Below are positions 42,210-57,200 of a DNA stretch of 64,000 bases, piece by piece. The DNA is from Cricetomys ansorgei. Its lineage: Eukaryota > Chordata > Mammalia > Rodentia > Nesomyidae. The stretch spans positions 19,156,501-19,220,500 of the forward strand of contig JAMJFZ010003163.1 of the NCBI GenBank assembly GCA_026225945.1, read 5' to 3'. Each line of letters starts with the position of its first letter. Position 1 is the stretch's first letter. A program made the translations under genes and the position numbers. Under the pieces are notes generated by a model, which was not told the DNA's origin, searched no databases, and saw only the letters and a program-made list of their open reading frames with translations.

Positions 42210-45200
42210 CTGAAGGGAGAAGACAGCACTCAGCATCCCATCCCAGAGCTATAACGGGAGCTAGCATTCAGGAGAGCCACCGCTGCCAGCCTCCTCGCCA
42301 CATTCACAGCTGCGGAGAAGCTTGCATTAAGTCACCACTGCAGCCTTTTCACAAATGGGTCACAGCTATTAATTCTTAAAAAAGATGGAGAGACAACTGA
42401 AAGATGCCATGATGGAACCCACCACTTTGTATGCTAATTTCAAAAATGAAACAAAATCAATTCAGACAAGGGTTCTTAATGTTATCTTAAGGGAAAGGGT
42501 TGATTTTCCTTTTATTCACAAGTCTCCCACCCACAGAAACAGGGCACATACCTTCTGTCAAATCTACGAAGCTGTTTCCCGCGATGGGGGAAGGAACAGA
42601 AATCCCCATTGCTTTTCGGACTCCATGTATGCTTACAACATCACCTGGAGTCACTTGCTGTGTGAGTTCTTTAAGGTTATTGGTCACTTGTTCAGCTAGG
42701 AAAAAAGGGGAGTAAAAAAAAAAAGCTCAAGGTACCAAAGTGGTTCCTTTAAAGTAGGCATTTCCTCCTTTTTCTGTTTTTTTTGTTTTTGTTTTTAGAG
42801 ACAGGATTTCTCTGTTGTAACTCTGGCTGTCCTGGAACTCACTCTGTAGACCAGGCTGGTCTCGAACTTATAAGAGATCCGCTTGCCTCTGCCTCCCAAG
42901 TGCTGGGATTGAAGGCATGTACCACCTTCATTTTCCACATTTCCAACATTTCCTTCTTTTTAAAGAGTCTTGCTGTGTAACCCTTGTTGGCCTTGGCTTC
43001 ACAGCAATCCCCTTGCCTCAGCCCCCAAGGGGCTGGAATTTTAAATGTATGCCACTTTGATGTATAAATGCACATGCACGTGGAGGCTAAAAGTCAATTC
43101 CAGTTATCTTCAGTTACTTTCCGTCTTACTTTGTGAGACAAGGAAGGTCTCTCACTGAGCACTCACTTGGCTAGGCTGTCCAGTGAGCGCCAGGGATCTG
43201 CCTACTTCCACCCTCTCACTGAGTTAGAGATGCAGGCCACTGTACTGTCACACGCTAGGGATCTGAACTCAGACAAACACTTTGTTGACTGAGCCATCTA
43301 CGTAGCCCCTAATAATTAAAAAAAAGGAAAAACTCTAAAGAACTGTACATGTAGAAATGCAAAAACACTACATTCATGGTGTGGTGTTCACTGCAGTTAC
43401 TTTACAGTACTCCACTTGCTGGAAGCCCTTCTTTCAGGCACCCAGCCCCGCTCTGTGTCTCATCACTGGGACAAACATACCAAGGTACATTTCTCTGTAA
43501 GAAGGACCCAAGAGACAGATCATATTGGGAGGAGGCCTGGTGCTCAGCCGCTCATTCTGTGCCTCCTGGAGCTCCCTGAGCAATCTTGTAGTCTCGTCAA
43601 GCTTCCTCTGGAACACTTCAGCCTCTGTGTGGTAAGAAGACGACACTGAAGACAATAAAGGCAACCTGTGTTTGATCTGTGTCCCAGGCACTACTACGGT
43701 TAGCTTCTACTCCAAAGGAGACCAACAGTAGTACTAGATATGCTCTATTACTCTCTGAAACAAGTTGGCCAAGATTTTCCTGTAGCAAAAATTTAAGGAA
43801 AATAGTTCTGACATGGCAGCAAGTACAACTGCCTGTGTTGGACAGTTTACAGTGACCTGTGGTCCCAGACACTCACCTTCAGAGTCAAAGACTTCAGCTG
43901 GAGCACCAAAGTTTGTTACTGCTTGCAGTGCTGTGAGCCTGTCCTGACTGTTAGACTCCAAACGTCCTGTTGGCTCCATTTGTGTAATTTGCTTCAACAG
44001 AAAAAAAATTACTTGAGCTTGCTAAATCATGACAGTGCCAAGTAAAAATCAGTATGATATCTTGTGCTTATAAGCAAAGTTATTCCACCTAGTCACCTTA
44101 TAGTCATAATTTTGATTATGTCTTCCAAGAACTCTTAATATGTTGTTCTCAAATATTGGCCTGAAAAGCGTCCATAAATCCACACTCCTCTGTAATGACA
44201 GGACATCTCATGCAGTTTGTATCATTTGATTCATATGGCAACCATTCTGAAGACGAAGTACTAAGAGCCTGCCACTGTCAGAACTGTTACGTGCCTTTGG
44301 TGATTATGGCATTACTTGTTTCAGAAAGTAAATGTTTCAGTCCACCCATTCCACACTTGCCACCTGCATCTTACAGATCTATAGATGAACAACTCTGCCT
44401 GGGTCTTCCTCAAGCCCCAAAGCTAGTCTTCACTAATATACGGGAGAACAAAGTCTTTTTTCCTTTTTAATAATTTCTATTTATGTGCATTGGTATTTAG
44501 TCTGCATGTATGTATGAGGGTTAGATGCAGATAGTTGTGAGCTGCCATGTGAGTGCTGGGAATTGAACCCAGGGTCCTCTGGAAGAGCAGCCAGTGCTCA
44601 ACTGCTGAGCTATCTCTCTAGCCCGAAGAATAAAGTCCTAAGAGATTTATTTTTGGACTCATAAGACTCAGAGTTTCCATAACTTCAGCACAACTTTTTA
44701 GGAATGCATTAACCCAATTAACAAGTAACCATTTCAGTTCCATTTTTTCACTTAGGTTTTGACTGTACCCTAGCTGCAATCAATCTGACCACCTGAGTGC
44801 TTACTCGTGGTCTGAAGAGTGTGCAATGCAGAAAAAGTGTGTGATGTGATTCGCCATTTCAGCTCAGCAGTCTTCTCCTTACTGATTTTCTTGCACATTC
44901 TTTCAGTAAACACGAGATCTTGTCTGGATCCTCTTTCTCTGAAGATGGCATGGCTATCTAAATACCATCTATTTTATCTGGATCTCACATAATTTTTCCT
45001 TCAGTTAAAGTTTGTCTTGAGTCGGTCCTATTTTAAACACCCCTATATAGCCCGGTGTCCTCAAGTTGTGTGACTCACTGAGGTCTACCTTTGCCTCTAC
45101 CATTTTACTGAGAATGTTCTGATCAAGGTTATGAATGACATCAGGCTTATCTGCAGCTTCCAATCTTGCCAAACATGCCCCATTTCTGCTAACCACCTTT

Positions 45201-48200
45201 TCCTGGGTTTCATATATTATTCAACTTTGAATTTCTCCAAGGTTCTATCCTTCAACCTTTTCCATGCCCTCTCTGTAGAGTCTCACTTGTATGGTTGAAA
45301 CAAAATTAATTTTTTATCACACCTGTCAGATTCATATCACAGCCCAGTGTGGACTTCCAGGCCCATACCTCCAGTAATGTTCCAAATACACTTGTCAAAG
45401 TGGAAACTCTCTGGGCCTTTATTTCAAAAGTAGGGTCTTCTTCCCTGCACATGCTAACATGCTACAGGAGCTAATACTACCTACCTCACACACCAGGTCA
45501 TGTCAACTTTTTATTACATCTTTCTTTTGTACTGCTGAGAAGTCTTTTCTTCTGGTGTACTGCCCAAGTTCAGATTTTCTTTCTTTATATTAATAGTTTA
45601 AGTTATTTTTCTGCTTAAGACAAATCCCACAGCTTTTTTTTTTTTTAAAAAAACAAAACAAAAAACCAGGGCCTCTTTATGTAGCCCCGAAGCCCTCCTG
45701 TCCTGGAACTTGCTATGTGGACCAGGCTGGCCTGGATCACAACGACCCGCCTGCCTCTGCCCCCTAAGTGCTGGGATTAAAGGCGCCGTCACTATGGTTG
45801 GCAAGCCCCACATCTTCAACAGTCCCTTTATCATTCATCACAGCAGCCCACCTTTACCTTCTAGGAACAAGTTTCAGCTTAACACCTCACAGGGGGCTGA
45901 TCATTTGGTTTCCACCTAAACAGTCTATCTTGTCTTCCTCTTCTTGGGAACCCTGGTCAGCTGCTTTCTGAGCTCAGAGCATGTGCCCTGCCTGCCGGGA
46001 GAGCGAATGTATCTTCATCTTGCCAGCCCTGTTCTTGGCTCCTAAGAGCAGCAAGATCCCAGGCCTTGAGTGTGCACGCTGGGCAGTTTCACTGTGTAAT
46101 GGCTTTGGGCTCCCTTCTTTAAATGTTTGCCTACTACATGAGCTACGTCTAAACTCCCCAAATTACTTCTTTTACTCAAGATGATATTTAACTGATATAT
46201 CTTTTTATAAAAACAATCATTTTGTGTGGGTGTATGGGTACACTTGCTATGGCAATATGGTGTTTGGGAAGTCAGAGAATTTTTGTGAAGCCATTTATCT
46301 TCTTTCATCTTTATGTAGATTCCAAGGATTAAACTCTGTCCCCAGGCTTGTGTGACAAGTGTCTTCACCTGCTGAGTCATCTCACCAGGCCCAAGTAGTA
46401 CTGTCATCTTAAAATAAACAAAGCCTAATCATTTAGGTCTCTTAACTTATTCTTTAGAGAGTAAAATGTAACCACCTCTGTTTCTCTTGCTGTGTCCATT
46501 GCTCTGGTCTGGCCTTCATCTTCAGGTGACAACTGTACAGATAAAGGAAAACCTTCTTTATGCAAATAGTAAATTCAAATATCAAGGTAAATAGAAAACT
46601 GTTAACTTTGTGGCAAGAGAAAAGAAGTGTATGGGATTATAAGAATATACACATACACATATGTACTTTAAATGATTTAATTTTACGTGAATTGGTGTTT
46701 TGCCTGCATGTATGTCAGTGTAAGGGTGTTGAATCACTTGGAGCTGGAGTTACAGACAGTTGTGAGCTGCCATGTGGATGCTGGGAATTGAACCCAGGAC
46801 CTCTGAAAGAGCAACCACTGCTCTTAACCACTGAGCCATCTCTCCAGCCACAAGAATATATTCTTTAAACCAAAATGAATTAATGTAATTATTAGCATCC
46901 TGAGACTTTGTGAGCTGCTAGTGATGCTAAGATCCATGCCCGATTAGAAAGAAGTTATATGAAGCCAAATGTGATGGTACATGCCTATAAACTAGCAAAC
47001 TGGAGGCTGAGGAAGAAGCATCATGAGTTTGAGGCTAGCACGGACTGCACGGACCCTGCCTCTAAAAATTTTTTTAAAAAAATTATTATATATTTAAGAA
47101 GATATTTGGTAAATAGTGTATAAAAACCTAGAAAGTCTTTTCAACACTTGGAGTCTTTGACAAGGAGATAGGAAGAGATTAATAGGCATTAAAGAAGCAA
47201 TATTTTCTGACAGTAGAGGCTTACTGTAGATTTAGCCCATTTCCGATCTCTAAAAATTATAAGCCATATATTCTTTATATGTATAACTCTTTCTTTGTAG
47301 GATAAATTCTAAGAAGAGAAACTGCTAGATCAAAAGGCAGAAAGACCATATTTTAAATATATCCTTACAGCCACCAAATCAAAGCAGTTCCATTTTAGTT
47401 AACTACTAATTATAATTAGCTGAGGGAAAGAATTAAGGACACTTATTTTCAACAGGTGAAGAGGTTAGTACTTTTTAGGTTCAATAAGGAAAGTAGTTCA
47501 TGTGGTAGGATTTTGTAGCAGAAGCCATTGAATTTGAGGCACTGATTCTACTTGCTAAGTCACCCAAGGAACTGTCATCATATGTGCAGACAGGGGATAA
47601 GGCACCGGGGTCATAGCCACCATTAAAAGTTAAGGCTTTCAAGGCTGCCTAAAAGCACTTATTTTCTTGCAGAGGGCCTGGGTCTGATCACCAGCATTCA
47701 CATGGTGGCTCACAATCATCTGTAACTCCAGTTCCAGGGGATCCAACAGGTATGCATGTGGTGCACATGCACGCAGGCAGGCAAAACACACTCATACACA
47801 TAAAAATAAATAAATCTAAATAAAATAAAAAAAGACACCTTCCAAGACTCCTTTAACTTGGTGTTCGAACAATCTAGAGATAAACATTCCTTTATATCTG
47901 TGGGCATGTTTGCTGGTTCTAGTCTCTAAGTCAGAAATGAATGGCTCCAGATTATAAACTGTCTGGAACTGAACTGGAGAGTTCACAGGTATTGATATGA
48001 GAAGCAATGGGGAGGTTTTCCTTTCTGAGGCTACTAGTGTGGTGCTATTGCTGCACAGCAAGGAAATGCACACTCCCCACCCTGTCAGCCAGCTTCATTC
48101 CCAGCTCAGGAACAAGACTCCTTTTTCCTTTCATTAGGCTCCACAGCACCTGCTGACATCTGAACTCTACTTCTGAGTCTTACCAAAATTAGCAGAGAAT

Positions 48201-51200
48201 GGCCATGTTCTAGCTCTCCCGGATCCCTGTAGCTGACTTATTCCTTTCCTCTCGTTGTCTTCCACCCATAGCCTCCACCCACGGCAGGCTGTCCTTTCAG
48301 AGGAATAGAGTTCAGCTGTCCCACTGGTTAATCCCTGGTCTCACAGCATTGAATATCTAGTGCTTCAAAGCCATTTATAAACTGCCTGCTTCTTTAGTAG
48401 CGAGCTTACCATGTCTAAATCCTGTAGGGTCCTGGAATGTCCTCCTTTTGTTAGAACATCCAGTAAACTATCTGCCATAACATACGGGTAATCTTGGCAT
48501 GTGGCCAAAAACTCAGGGATGCTGAAAGAAAAGTTGGGAAAATCACTTCTATAGTAGTGTCTATGACTTAGTTCCCTACCACAGCCAACTCTTCCCATTA
48601 GGTGCCCCTGGTTTATATACCACACTATAAAACATTCTGTTCATGAACAACATTGCATCTACATACTTATCAGTGATTGACTTACTATCATTAAAGAAAT
48701 AACATAAAAAAAACAAAATAAAAGTGAAATGTTCCTGAGAATCCTCTGAAGAAAACAGAGACTTCAGCAATGGGACCCTTGCTAGTCCCCCTTAATAATT
48801 TCAGTCATCTCAGGATTTTCATATATACAAACCCCTCAAAATTCACACCCTTGTTTGCATAAACAGGTATCACAAGCTTAAAATACCCCAAACTGAAATG
48901 TCAGCTACTTACCCCAATTGGTGTTCTAAAATCACCCTCCTTTTAGTAAACTGCAAGTCTGAAAACCCTGATATCATCCTGGCTTCTTTTACTCTTCAGT
49001 TAAAAACCAGCAACTGACTAATTACTAAGCCTTCTCAACACAACAATGGCTGCCTCCCTGGTCTATCACTCATGTTCTGGTTTCTGCTGCTTTAGCCCAT
49101 GCTTTGTACAGTTGCTAACGTGGTCATTTTGGAATCATAAGCCAGATTGGGTCACTATTCTGTGTGCCACCAACAAGCTTCTGATCCACTGAGAACACCA
49201 ACCACAGCAATCTCCACCATGGTGACCCTTGTGTCTACTCCTGTCCCCTTCACCTGTCTGTTCCTTACAGCTTTTCCTGATGCTCTTGGCTGGGTCATGC
49301 AAGCTCTCAGTTCAGATGCCTGGCTTAGCTACTTCAGGGCCAGGGAGCCCTTCTTCTAGAGAAGAACAACGCCAGTTTCCTCTCCTGTCACTTTCTCGAC
49401 TCCAGTGCCACCTCTCCCTGTGCCACTTTGTCTTCCTCCAAAGCTTTGACAGGAGAGCATGGTTCTGTTATGGAATCCTCAGTCTGGAACAATGTTTGGC
49501 ACATGGTGGGCACACACTGCTGATTTTGTGGGTTGCCTCAATGAGTAATCTAGAAAGAATGTGTCCTATTTCATCCAGTCTAAGGATAAGAACTGCTCAG
49601 TCTGAAACCACAGCCGGTCTCTAACTTAGGGACCCATCTGGAAACACAACACAATCACACACACTAACATGTGAATGATAGTTAACCTGCCCCCAAATAC
49701 AAATGAACGAAACCCTAAACAACAAAACCTCAAAACCAGGGAACTGGTTAATCAGTTGGATTAAATTCTTGAACACAATAAAAGTTAAGAAGGTACCAGT
49801 GCCAAGAAGGGAAGATTCAGATTCAATGTCCCATCCTGAGCCACAGTCTTGGTAAACTGGGACAGTATCTCATTAAACTGATCAAGATACAAACTGACCA
49901 ACTGAGCCATGTAAAAGGAATGGCTGGGAGAGTAACTACAGTGATCTGGCTGGTACTTGATGTCAAACTGTCCTATATGTGAGTTGCTTTAGAAACTAAG
50001 CCATCATCACGTCCTATATTTCATGGCTTAAGGAAAGTGCTTTGTGGGTTCCTAAACTGATCAAGTCTGAAACATAACTGACACGTAAAGTTTTATAGCA
50101 GAGCAGGTTCTGAGGTAAGAAGCTCCAGAATTTGAGTGTCAGGAACATCTTAAAAAGGTTTTACTGGGACTGGAGAATTGGCTCAGCAGTAAAGAATATG
50201 TTGCTCTTGCAGAAATCTTGGATTTGACCCACATGGAAGCTGACAACTGTCTGTAACTCCAGTCCCAGGGGATCCAACACCTTCTTCTGACCAACTCCAG
50301 CATCAGGCACACATGTGATGCATAGACATACATACAGGCAAAACACTCATACACATAATAGTAATAAATAAATCTAAAAAGAAAAGGTATTTCTATTAGA
50401 AAATACTACAAAGACCAATATCAGGAAGATATGTTATCTCTAAAAGGTTTCTTAACACATTTTCTATCATTTGGATAACTTTGTAAGTCTATTTACAAAA
50501 CACATATTGTACATTAATATTTCAGAAAAAAAGCACATTTAGAGTATTAACTGGTGGCTTACCTGAAACTGTTTGGAAGGTCAGAGTCTTCCCCATATGT
50601 TGAATAGATTAAATCAGAATCATCTTTGCTGATATTGGCAAATGTAGAGTCATAATGCGGGGCATAAGAACTATAAGGTCCATAATTCAAGTATAGCACT
50701 GTTAAAAAAATGAAATACTATAGTATCATTTAAAATTGTCACTGCATCTTTTGCCTTTATTAAAAGACAGTACTCTGTAACTTCACTGACTTGTATAGAC
50801 GTCTAAGGGATATTCCCAACAGGTACAGCCATCCCTCAGCATATCTGGGGACTGATTGTAGCCTCTACCCCCACAGATACAATATCTGCCTGGAACCTAC
50901 ACATGTCCTCCATTATACATCAAATCATACTTAGGAAACTTGTAGAATCCAATGTGATATTAGTAACTCTTTCATTGTCTGATTAGAAAAGTCCATGTCA
51001 TTCTGTCCTGTTCCTTACCTATTTGGATACATATGTTGGGGTTGGATATAAAGGGCCACTTGCACCGCAGAGCATCAACACAAATGAATTATTAACACAA
51101 AAGAGGAAAGAAGAACCTCTGCATACTAATTTTTCAGTTTTTTTTAAGCTGATGATGAATTGCTATTGCAAAAAATACTATCAAGAAAGCCAGTGAATAA

Positions 51201-54200
51201 TAAATGAAATGAAATGAAAGCAATAAATAGGCTTTCTTTTCCTAACTCCCTGAAACAGGTAGGAACCTCACCTGGCGTTACTCTGTTCCTTTTATCCTCT
51301 TTGAACCCTTGCAGGGTGTTCACTCCAGACTGCAGTCTTCCAGTCGTCATCCCCAGTCTTACAGGGCAGTAGCCTGGCTCTAAGACAGAAAACCCAGCAC
51401 ACTGAAGGAGGCACACACGGCAGTGATCCACAGAGATGTTATCTATGCGATGTGAAGGAGGTTGGGCAGATTTTACGCTACCTATTTCTAAGCTAAGGAA
51501 ATCTGAACTCAGAAAGGAATGTGGCTCAGACCAAAAACATAGTCCTCTTCATCATACTCCATTGCCTTGTGGAACTCTTTACCATCATGTTATACTTCAC
51601 CTAAAAGTAAGATTTTTATTAAAAATAGCTTCCTCAGCTCGGTGGCAGCAGCACACACCTTTAATCCTAGCACTCTAGAGGCAGAGGCAGGTGGATTTCT
51701 GTGAGTTCCAGGACAGCCAGAGTTATAACAGAGAAACCCTGCCTTAAAAAAACCCAAAAACCAAAACCAACCAACCAACCAATAAAAGCTTCCTTAACAG
51801 ACTGATATGCAACTATATCCCCAACACTAAGAAAGCTGGGACTTTTTGAGATAGATCTCATGTAGTCCAGGCTGGCCTTAACTTGCTGTACAGCCAAGGA
51901 TGACCTTAAAACTCTTTATTTTCTGCCTCTATATTCCACACGCTAGGATTAGAGACATTTGTCACCACCCCTAATTTCTATGTGTTGGGGATGGCTTTGC
52001 TCGTGCCAGACAAGTATTCTACTCCATCAACTGAGGCAGCCTTATTACTGGTCATTGAATGTAGGCACATCCTTTTCCATCTCCAAATATATCAAGCTAT
52101 TCCTTTGATTCAAGGTTTCTCATCAAGGGTCCCACTTGTATTCCCTGACCCCTTAACTCAGTGGTTCTCAACCTGTGGTTGTGACCTCTTTGGGGGTCAA
52201 ATGATCCATTCATAAGGGTCGCCTAAGACCATCTGCATATCAGATATTTACATTACAATTCATAACAGGAGCAAAATTACAGTTATGAAGTAGCAATGAA
52301 AATAATTTTATGGTTGGGCATCACAACATAAAGAACTGTATTAAAGGGTTGTAGTATTAGGAAGGTTGAGAAGAGTAGCTCACTTAGGACATCAACCTAA
52401 ACATCATCTCCTTAAGGAAGCCCTCCCTTCCTATCAAATGCTAGGCAGACACACCCTCTCTCAGATACAATTATGGCTGAGCTGGTCCTCTGTGGCACTT
52501 ATGATTGCAGACAGGTACTTAAGGAATACTCAATTCATGGCAGACATCCCTTTCTGTGATGTTTCATGTGTCCTTACTTCCCTACCCCACGAGGTGTTAG
52601 GGTTAGGGACTTGTCTCATTTGCTTCCATTCATATGCCTTACTTATGTTGGATTCCAAAGACAGCGACTTGCCCACAGCAAACAATGACTACTGGACATT
52701 ACTCCCCAAGTGTAGGAATTCTGTTACTATCGATTTCTACTTTCCTATTAGGTTTCTCATGACAGTATGAAAATGCACTGTTTATTGGACAAATTAACAT
52801 AAGTAGAAGCCAAGCTAGTTGTTACCATGAAACACACAGTACCCAGACAAGTTCTTAGTGGTTAATAGTTGGATTTATCAGTATTCGGGTTGCTTTAAAA
52901 CATGAACCTTGTGTTAATGGTTTGGACATAAAGTGCTGCTCAAAAAAGCTATACTGAAAGGTTGTGCATATCTACTCTGGGAAGTTCTAGAAACTTTAGA
53001 AAGTAGGTCACTGAAGGCTAAGTCCTTGGGAAGATCTTGTCCGTGTCTCCTGTCCCCCATTAAGTGAGTACCTGATATTGTGTGTACCCATCATCTGTCT
53101 TATCTCAGCAGCTCAGAATCAGTGGAGCCAAGAACTACAGACAGAACCTTCTCTAACAGTGTACCCAAGTAAGAAGAAGTAATTTTATCTGTCGAGAGCA
53201 AAGTCTTACTAATATACGAGTTTACTGCCCTTTGCAAATAGTACCAGGTTCACATAGAGTCTTAAACTGTGATCCTACCTCCTACAATTGGATCCACAGG
53301 ATGGAGAAGTCCCAATGTTGTTGTTCCATCTGGTTTTCTTCTTTCAAATTCACACTGAAATGACCAAAGTAGTCAGGTGAAATTATGTTTAGCACATTCT
53401 ATATATACGGAACACTAGTCATCAAACAAAAACCATAGGCTATCATCACTAAATTCAGAACATTGATTTTCACAGCCATCTGTCGGTGTCTACAGGTACT
53501 GATGGGCTAGAGAAATGGGAAATGAGGAAATCTAATTTTGAAAAGCTGTGCGGGCCATTAGTTCTCTCAAACTACCAATAGAGTTGACCGCAGACTCACA
53601 AACTGATGGAGGTAGGGGAAAGAGAACTTACTCAAAGCCATGCATGAATCTACTCGGCTGTAAAACCAGTGTAATTAATAGTTTAAGTTCAAAAGACCAG
53701 AATGTAAGTTGCTAAAATAAAGTCTGCTGCCAGGCATGGTAATGCATACCTGCAATTCCAGCATGATGAGAGGCTGAGACAATCAGATTATGACTCAAGG
53801 CCAGTCTGGGCTACCTAGTGACGCATTATCTTAAATTGCAATGGAAAGTTTGTTATATTCTCTTTCTCTCCCTTTCTCTCTCTCTGACTCTTCTGTGTAT
53901 ATCGCAGTGATGGACAACTCTATGGCAGATATAATTAAAAGTAATCAAAAAGAAATAAAAAAAGCTACTGGGTGACAAGCCAGTGGTTGGAGGGAAGGAG
54001 GTCTCTCACCTGACTGTTTGCCAGGCGCCGAGTAAGCTTGCCCCCTGACTCCTGGACAACACGCTCAATCTGCTCATACTCTCTTTCTGAGTTGCTGCTT
54101 CTCCATTTGTCTTCAAGCACATCTTTATCTTTCCTGAAACACATACCAATACGAAGTTAAAAAGAAGTGTCTAAATGAGAAAGAGGAAAAATATTAAAAG

Positions 54201-57200
54201 GCATCCCAAAGATGAATTAAAGTGGAAACACTTCCCCTACAGTCAGCAACTAAAATATCATACTCACCAGTGACATGGCAAAGGGTTCTAGTGTTACTTA
54301 CTTACACATTTTTTCTGGGTACGGTCATGAAAATAAATTTTAATTCAGATATTATTTTGAAGAGGAAGTATAAAATTCAAGTTAAACTCCCTTTGCATTA
54401 TTAGAACAGAAATCCCATCTGGGAATTCTAACTTTATGGATGAGTGGCAGTGACATGCTGGGTAGTCAGTGGTGTGAGTGGGCAGCACAGTGTCCAGCCC
54501 TGCCAGAAGCCTGCCCAGACATCAGGACCAACAGCTCTTCGTGGAAAACACATGTATATTTGCAACTGTTCTGCAAGTTGTTTGGTCAATTCTATATGGT
54601 GTTCTATAGTGCTATGTACCACATGGGAGTATCAGACTATCAAAACGGACTTTTATGTCAAGAAAGGCAGCATTGACACATGGGTACATGGGTTTTTCCA
54701 AGTCAAAATTCCCATCTTGCAAGAAAAAAAAAAAAAAAAGAGTTTAACCTTCATATTCCAAAATGCATTACTTTTTATTGTCCTTAGTGGGGCTTTTGAA
54801 GGCTTGTGTTTCAGCATCTCCAGAGTCTTCTCTCTCTCGTTGCCAGCAGCCACTGTCCTCCCCACTTTGAGAGGCATCTGTTCTATCTTTCTGCTTCCGA
54901 GTTTTCTGCAAGTCTGCCATGAAGTCTATACTTTGCTTCAGGCTCTGAATTCTCTCCTAAAAATATTCAAAAATATTGTGTGACTACCACTGAGCAATGC
55001 ATTTTCTGCCACGAGAGTCTGCACTTATTATTAAGAAGAGAAGAAATACAGTGTAAGTACACAAAAGGAGCCAGGACAATACAGTCCATTTAATTCAGAT
55101 CACTTAATTTCCAAGAGGAGGCTTTACAACTATACTGTTATCAAGAAAAAGTTAACAGGAGACAAGTATGAGGGACTAAGAATTCAGACAGGCTGAAAGC
55201 TAAGGATGACTGAGGATTTAAAATCTGGAACACCTGAAGGACCTTTAATATTCCAGAATCCTATACTGATCACCAATGATTAGCATTTTGCTGTGTGAAA
55301 ACAACGTGCGTTTGGGGAAAATAAGTAGTTGCTAACATACTCTCTTTTTCATAGTTCATAATGGTCTTACTAACCAGAAAAAACTTGGCTCCTATTTTGT
55401 GAAGCATATGCTTAATTTTCCACTACAATAATGTGCTATGAAAATTTCATCTGTTAAGGGTTTGAGTTTCTGGGTATATTTTAAAGGGGACTAATTTGTT
55501 CCTATTTACTATTCTGCCTTTTAACTCTAATTAAGAGTTCCCACTAGATAAACCAGAAGCACAACTCCTGAGCACTTGGAATAAGAGACTAGAAAAGACT
55601 AGAAGTCAAATAACATGGCCCAGAAATGAATGACTCCTTAAGGCTACAGAAATAATGCCCAACCCCCAGGCCTTTTCTCATTGCACGAGTGGTACAGACG
55701 ATGAGAGATATCCAAGAGTATGATTCCTGCTGTTTTTTTACCGGATATTTTTGTTTTTTTTGAGCCAAGATCTCACATAATTCAGAGTGGCCCTAAACTT
55801 ATCATGTAGTTGAAGATGCTCTTGGTCATCTTGCCTCTCCCACCCTCCCATTTATGAGGTACTAGGGAATGAACCTAGGGCTTCATGCATGCTTTGGGGA
55901 AAAAAACAAATAACAAAACTTAGCCAACTGAGCTGTCTCCAGTTCCTTTACTTGGCTTTTAAAGTAATTGTGAAACTATGAAGTGAGGTATCAGACTATA
56001 AATGAAGACACAATAGAGGCCAAGTACAAACATTCTCTGTCTTCTGGAGAGCAGCAGTGCCAGCAGTTATCATTTCAACTCTTTCTTCTGAGCATGGTGT
56101 ATTTTTAGCAAACTGACTGCATACTCAATATCTGGCAAATAATTTAATAAATGATTTACTAGTAAAGTATGAGCATTTGTCCTCCATATCATTATAGTCT
56201 TTAGAATGCTTTCTAAAAGTTACAATGTATAATAGTTATTTAACTAAAAACATATGACTAGACATTTAGACGCTCAAATTTCCACTAAACATTGTTAATA
56301 AACCTCTCTAGGAGCCTCTTATTTATTCCTTCAGGGCAAATTCCTACAGTGGAGGGTGAAGGGATACTTACTGCCAAACTATCTTCCAAAAAGACTTTAT
56401 CAGTTTGCCCTTGTTAATATTCCAGTCTCTCTGAATCAATGCCAAACTTAACAGTATCATCAAAACAAAAACAAAACCAATTCCACTCAGTATGCTTTTT
56501 AAAAATGTGCCGTTTTATTCCATACTTCTGAACAGTAGTGAATTTGGCTATTCATTGTTCATATCACTTAGATTACATCACTTAGGTTACTGGCAATAGG
56601 CTGATACTGTAGCCACTTAATAAATGGCTAGACAAACAGTCTTAGAGCACAAAATCCTAAGTAATTTTAAAATTCCAATTCCTTAATTTTGTAAACAAAA
56701 TAAAATGAAAACACTTAGGGATACTGTTAAAAATAATGTGCATAATACTAAAGTATAAATAATTTTTTTTCTAAATTTGGAAATGTCACGGGAAAAAGTT
56801 TAATTTTACTTTGAAAGCAATGCACTGTCTTTTTTTTATAATTCATGTCTCCATATAAGCATACTGTTTAATATAGCCTTCCTCCCTTCCAAGGCAGACT
56901 CACTAAATTCTGGGCTCTAGACACCTTCTGCCTTAGAGTTCTAACACTTGATGGAGTGCTTTTCTCTGTACCAGACAACTTTTGAGTTAAGCACCAACCC
57001 CATCTACAGGAGGAATGCTGAGAAAGGCTGAACAGCCAGGCAATCCAGCTTCTAAACAGCAGGAATATGACTACACACTTCACTAGTCTGATTCCAAGCC
57101 ACCGCACTACAAATACTGCTACGTGTACCAGTATGTAGCATTCTACTCAAGTATTTACGATGACCTTGCCCCATACTAGTCCATACTCCTGATCCTCCTA

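Noticed and set aside
54444..54983. 179-codon plus-strand open frame
   Set aside because: It runs antisense through a confirmed Brd7 exon (54772-54956) and resembles no protein; a shadow frame.
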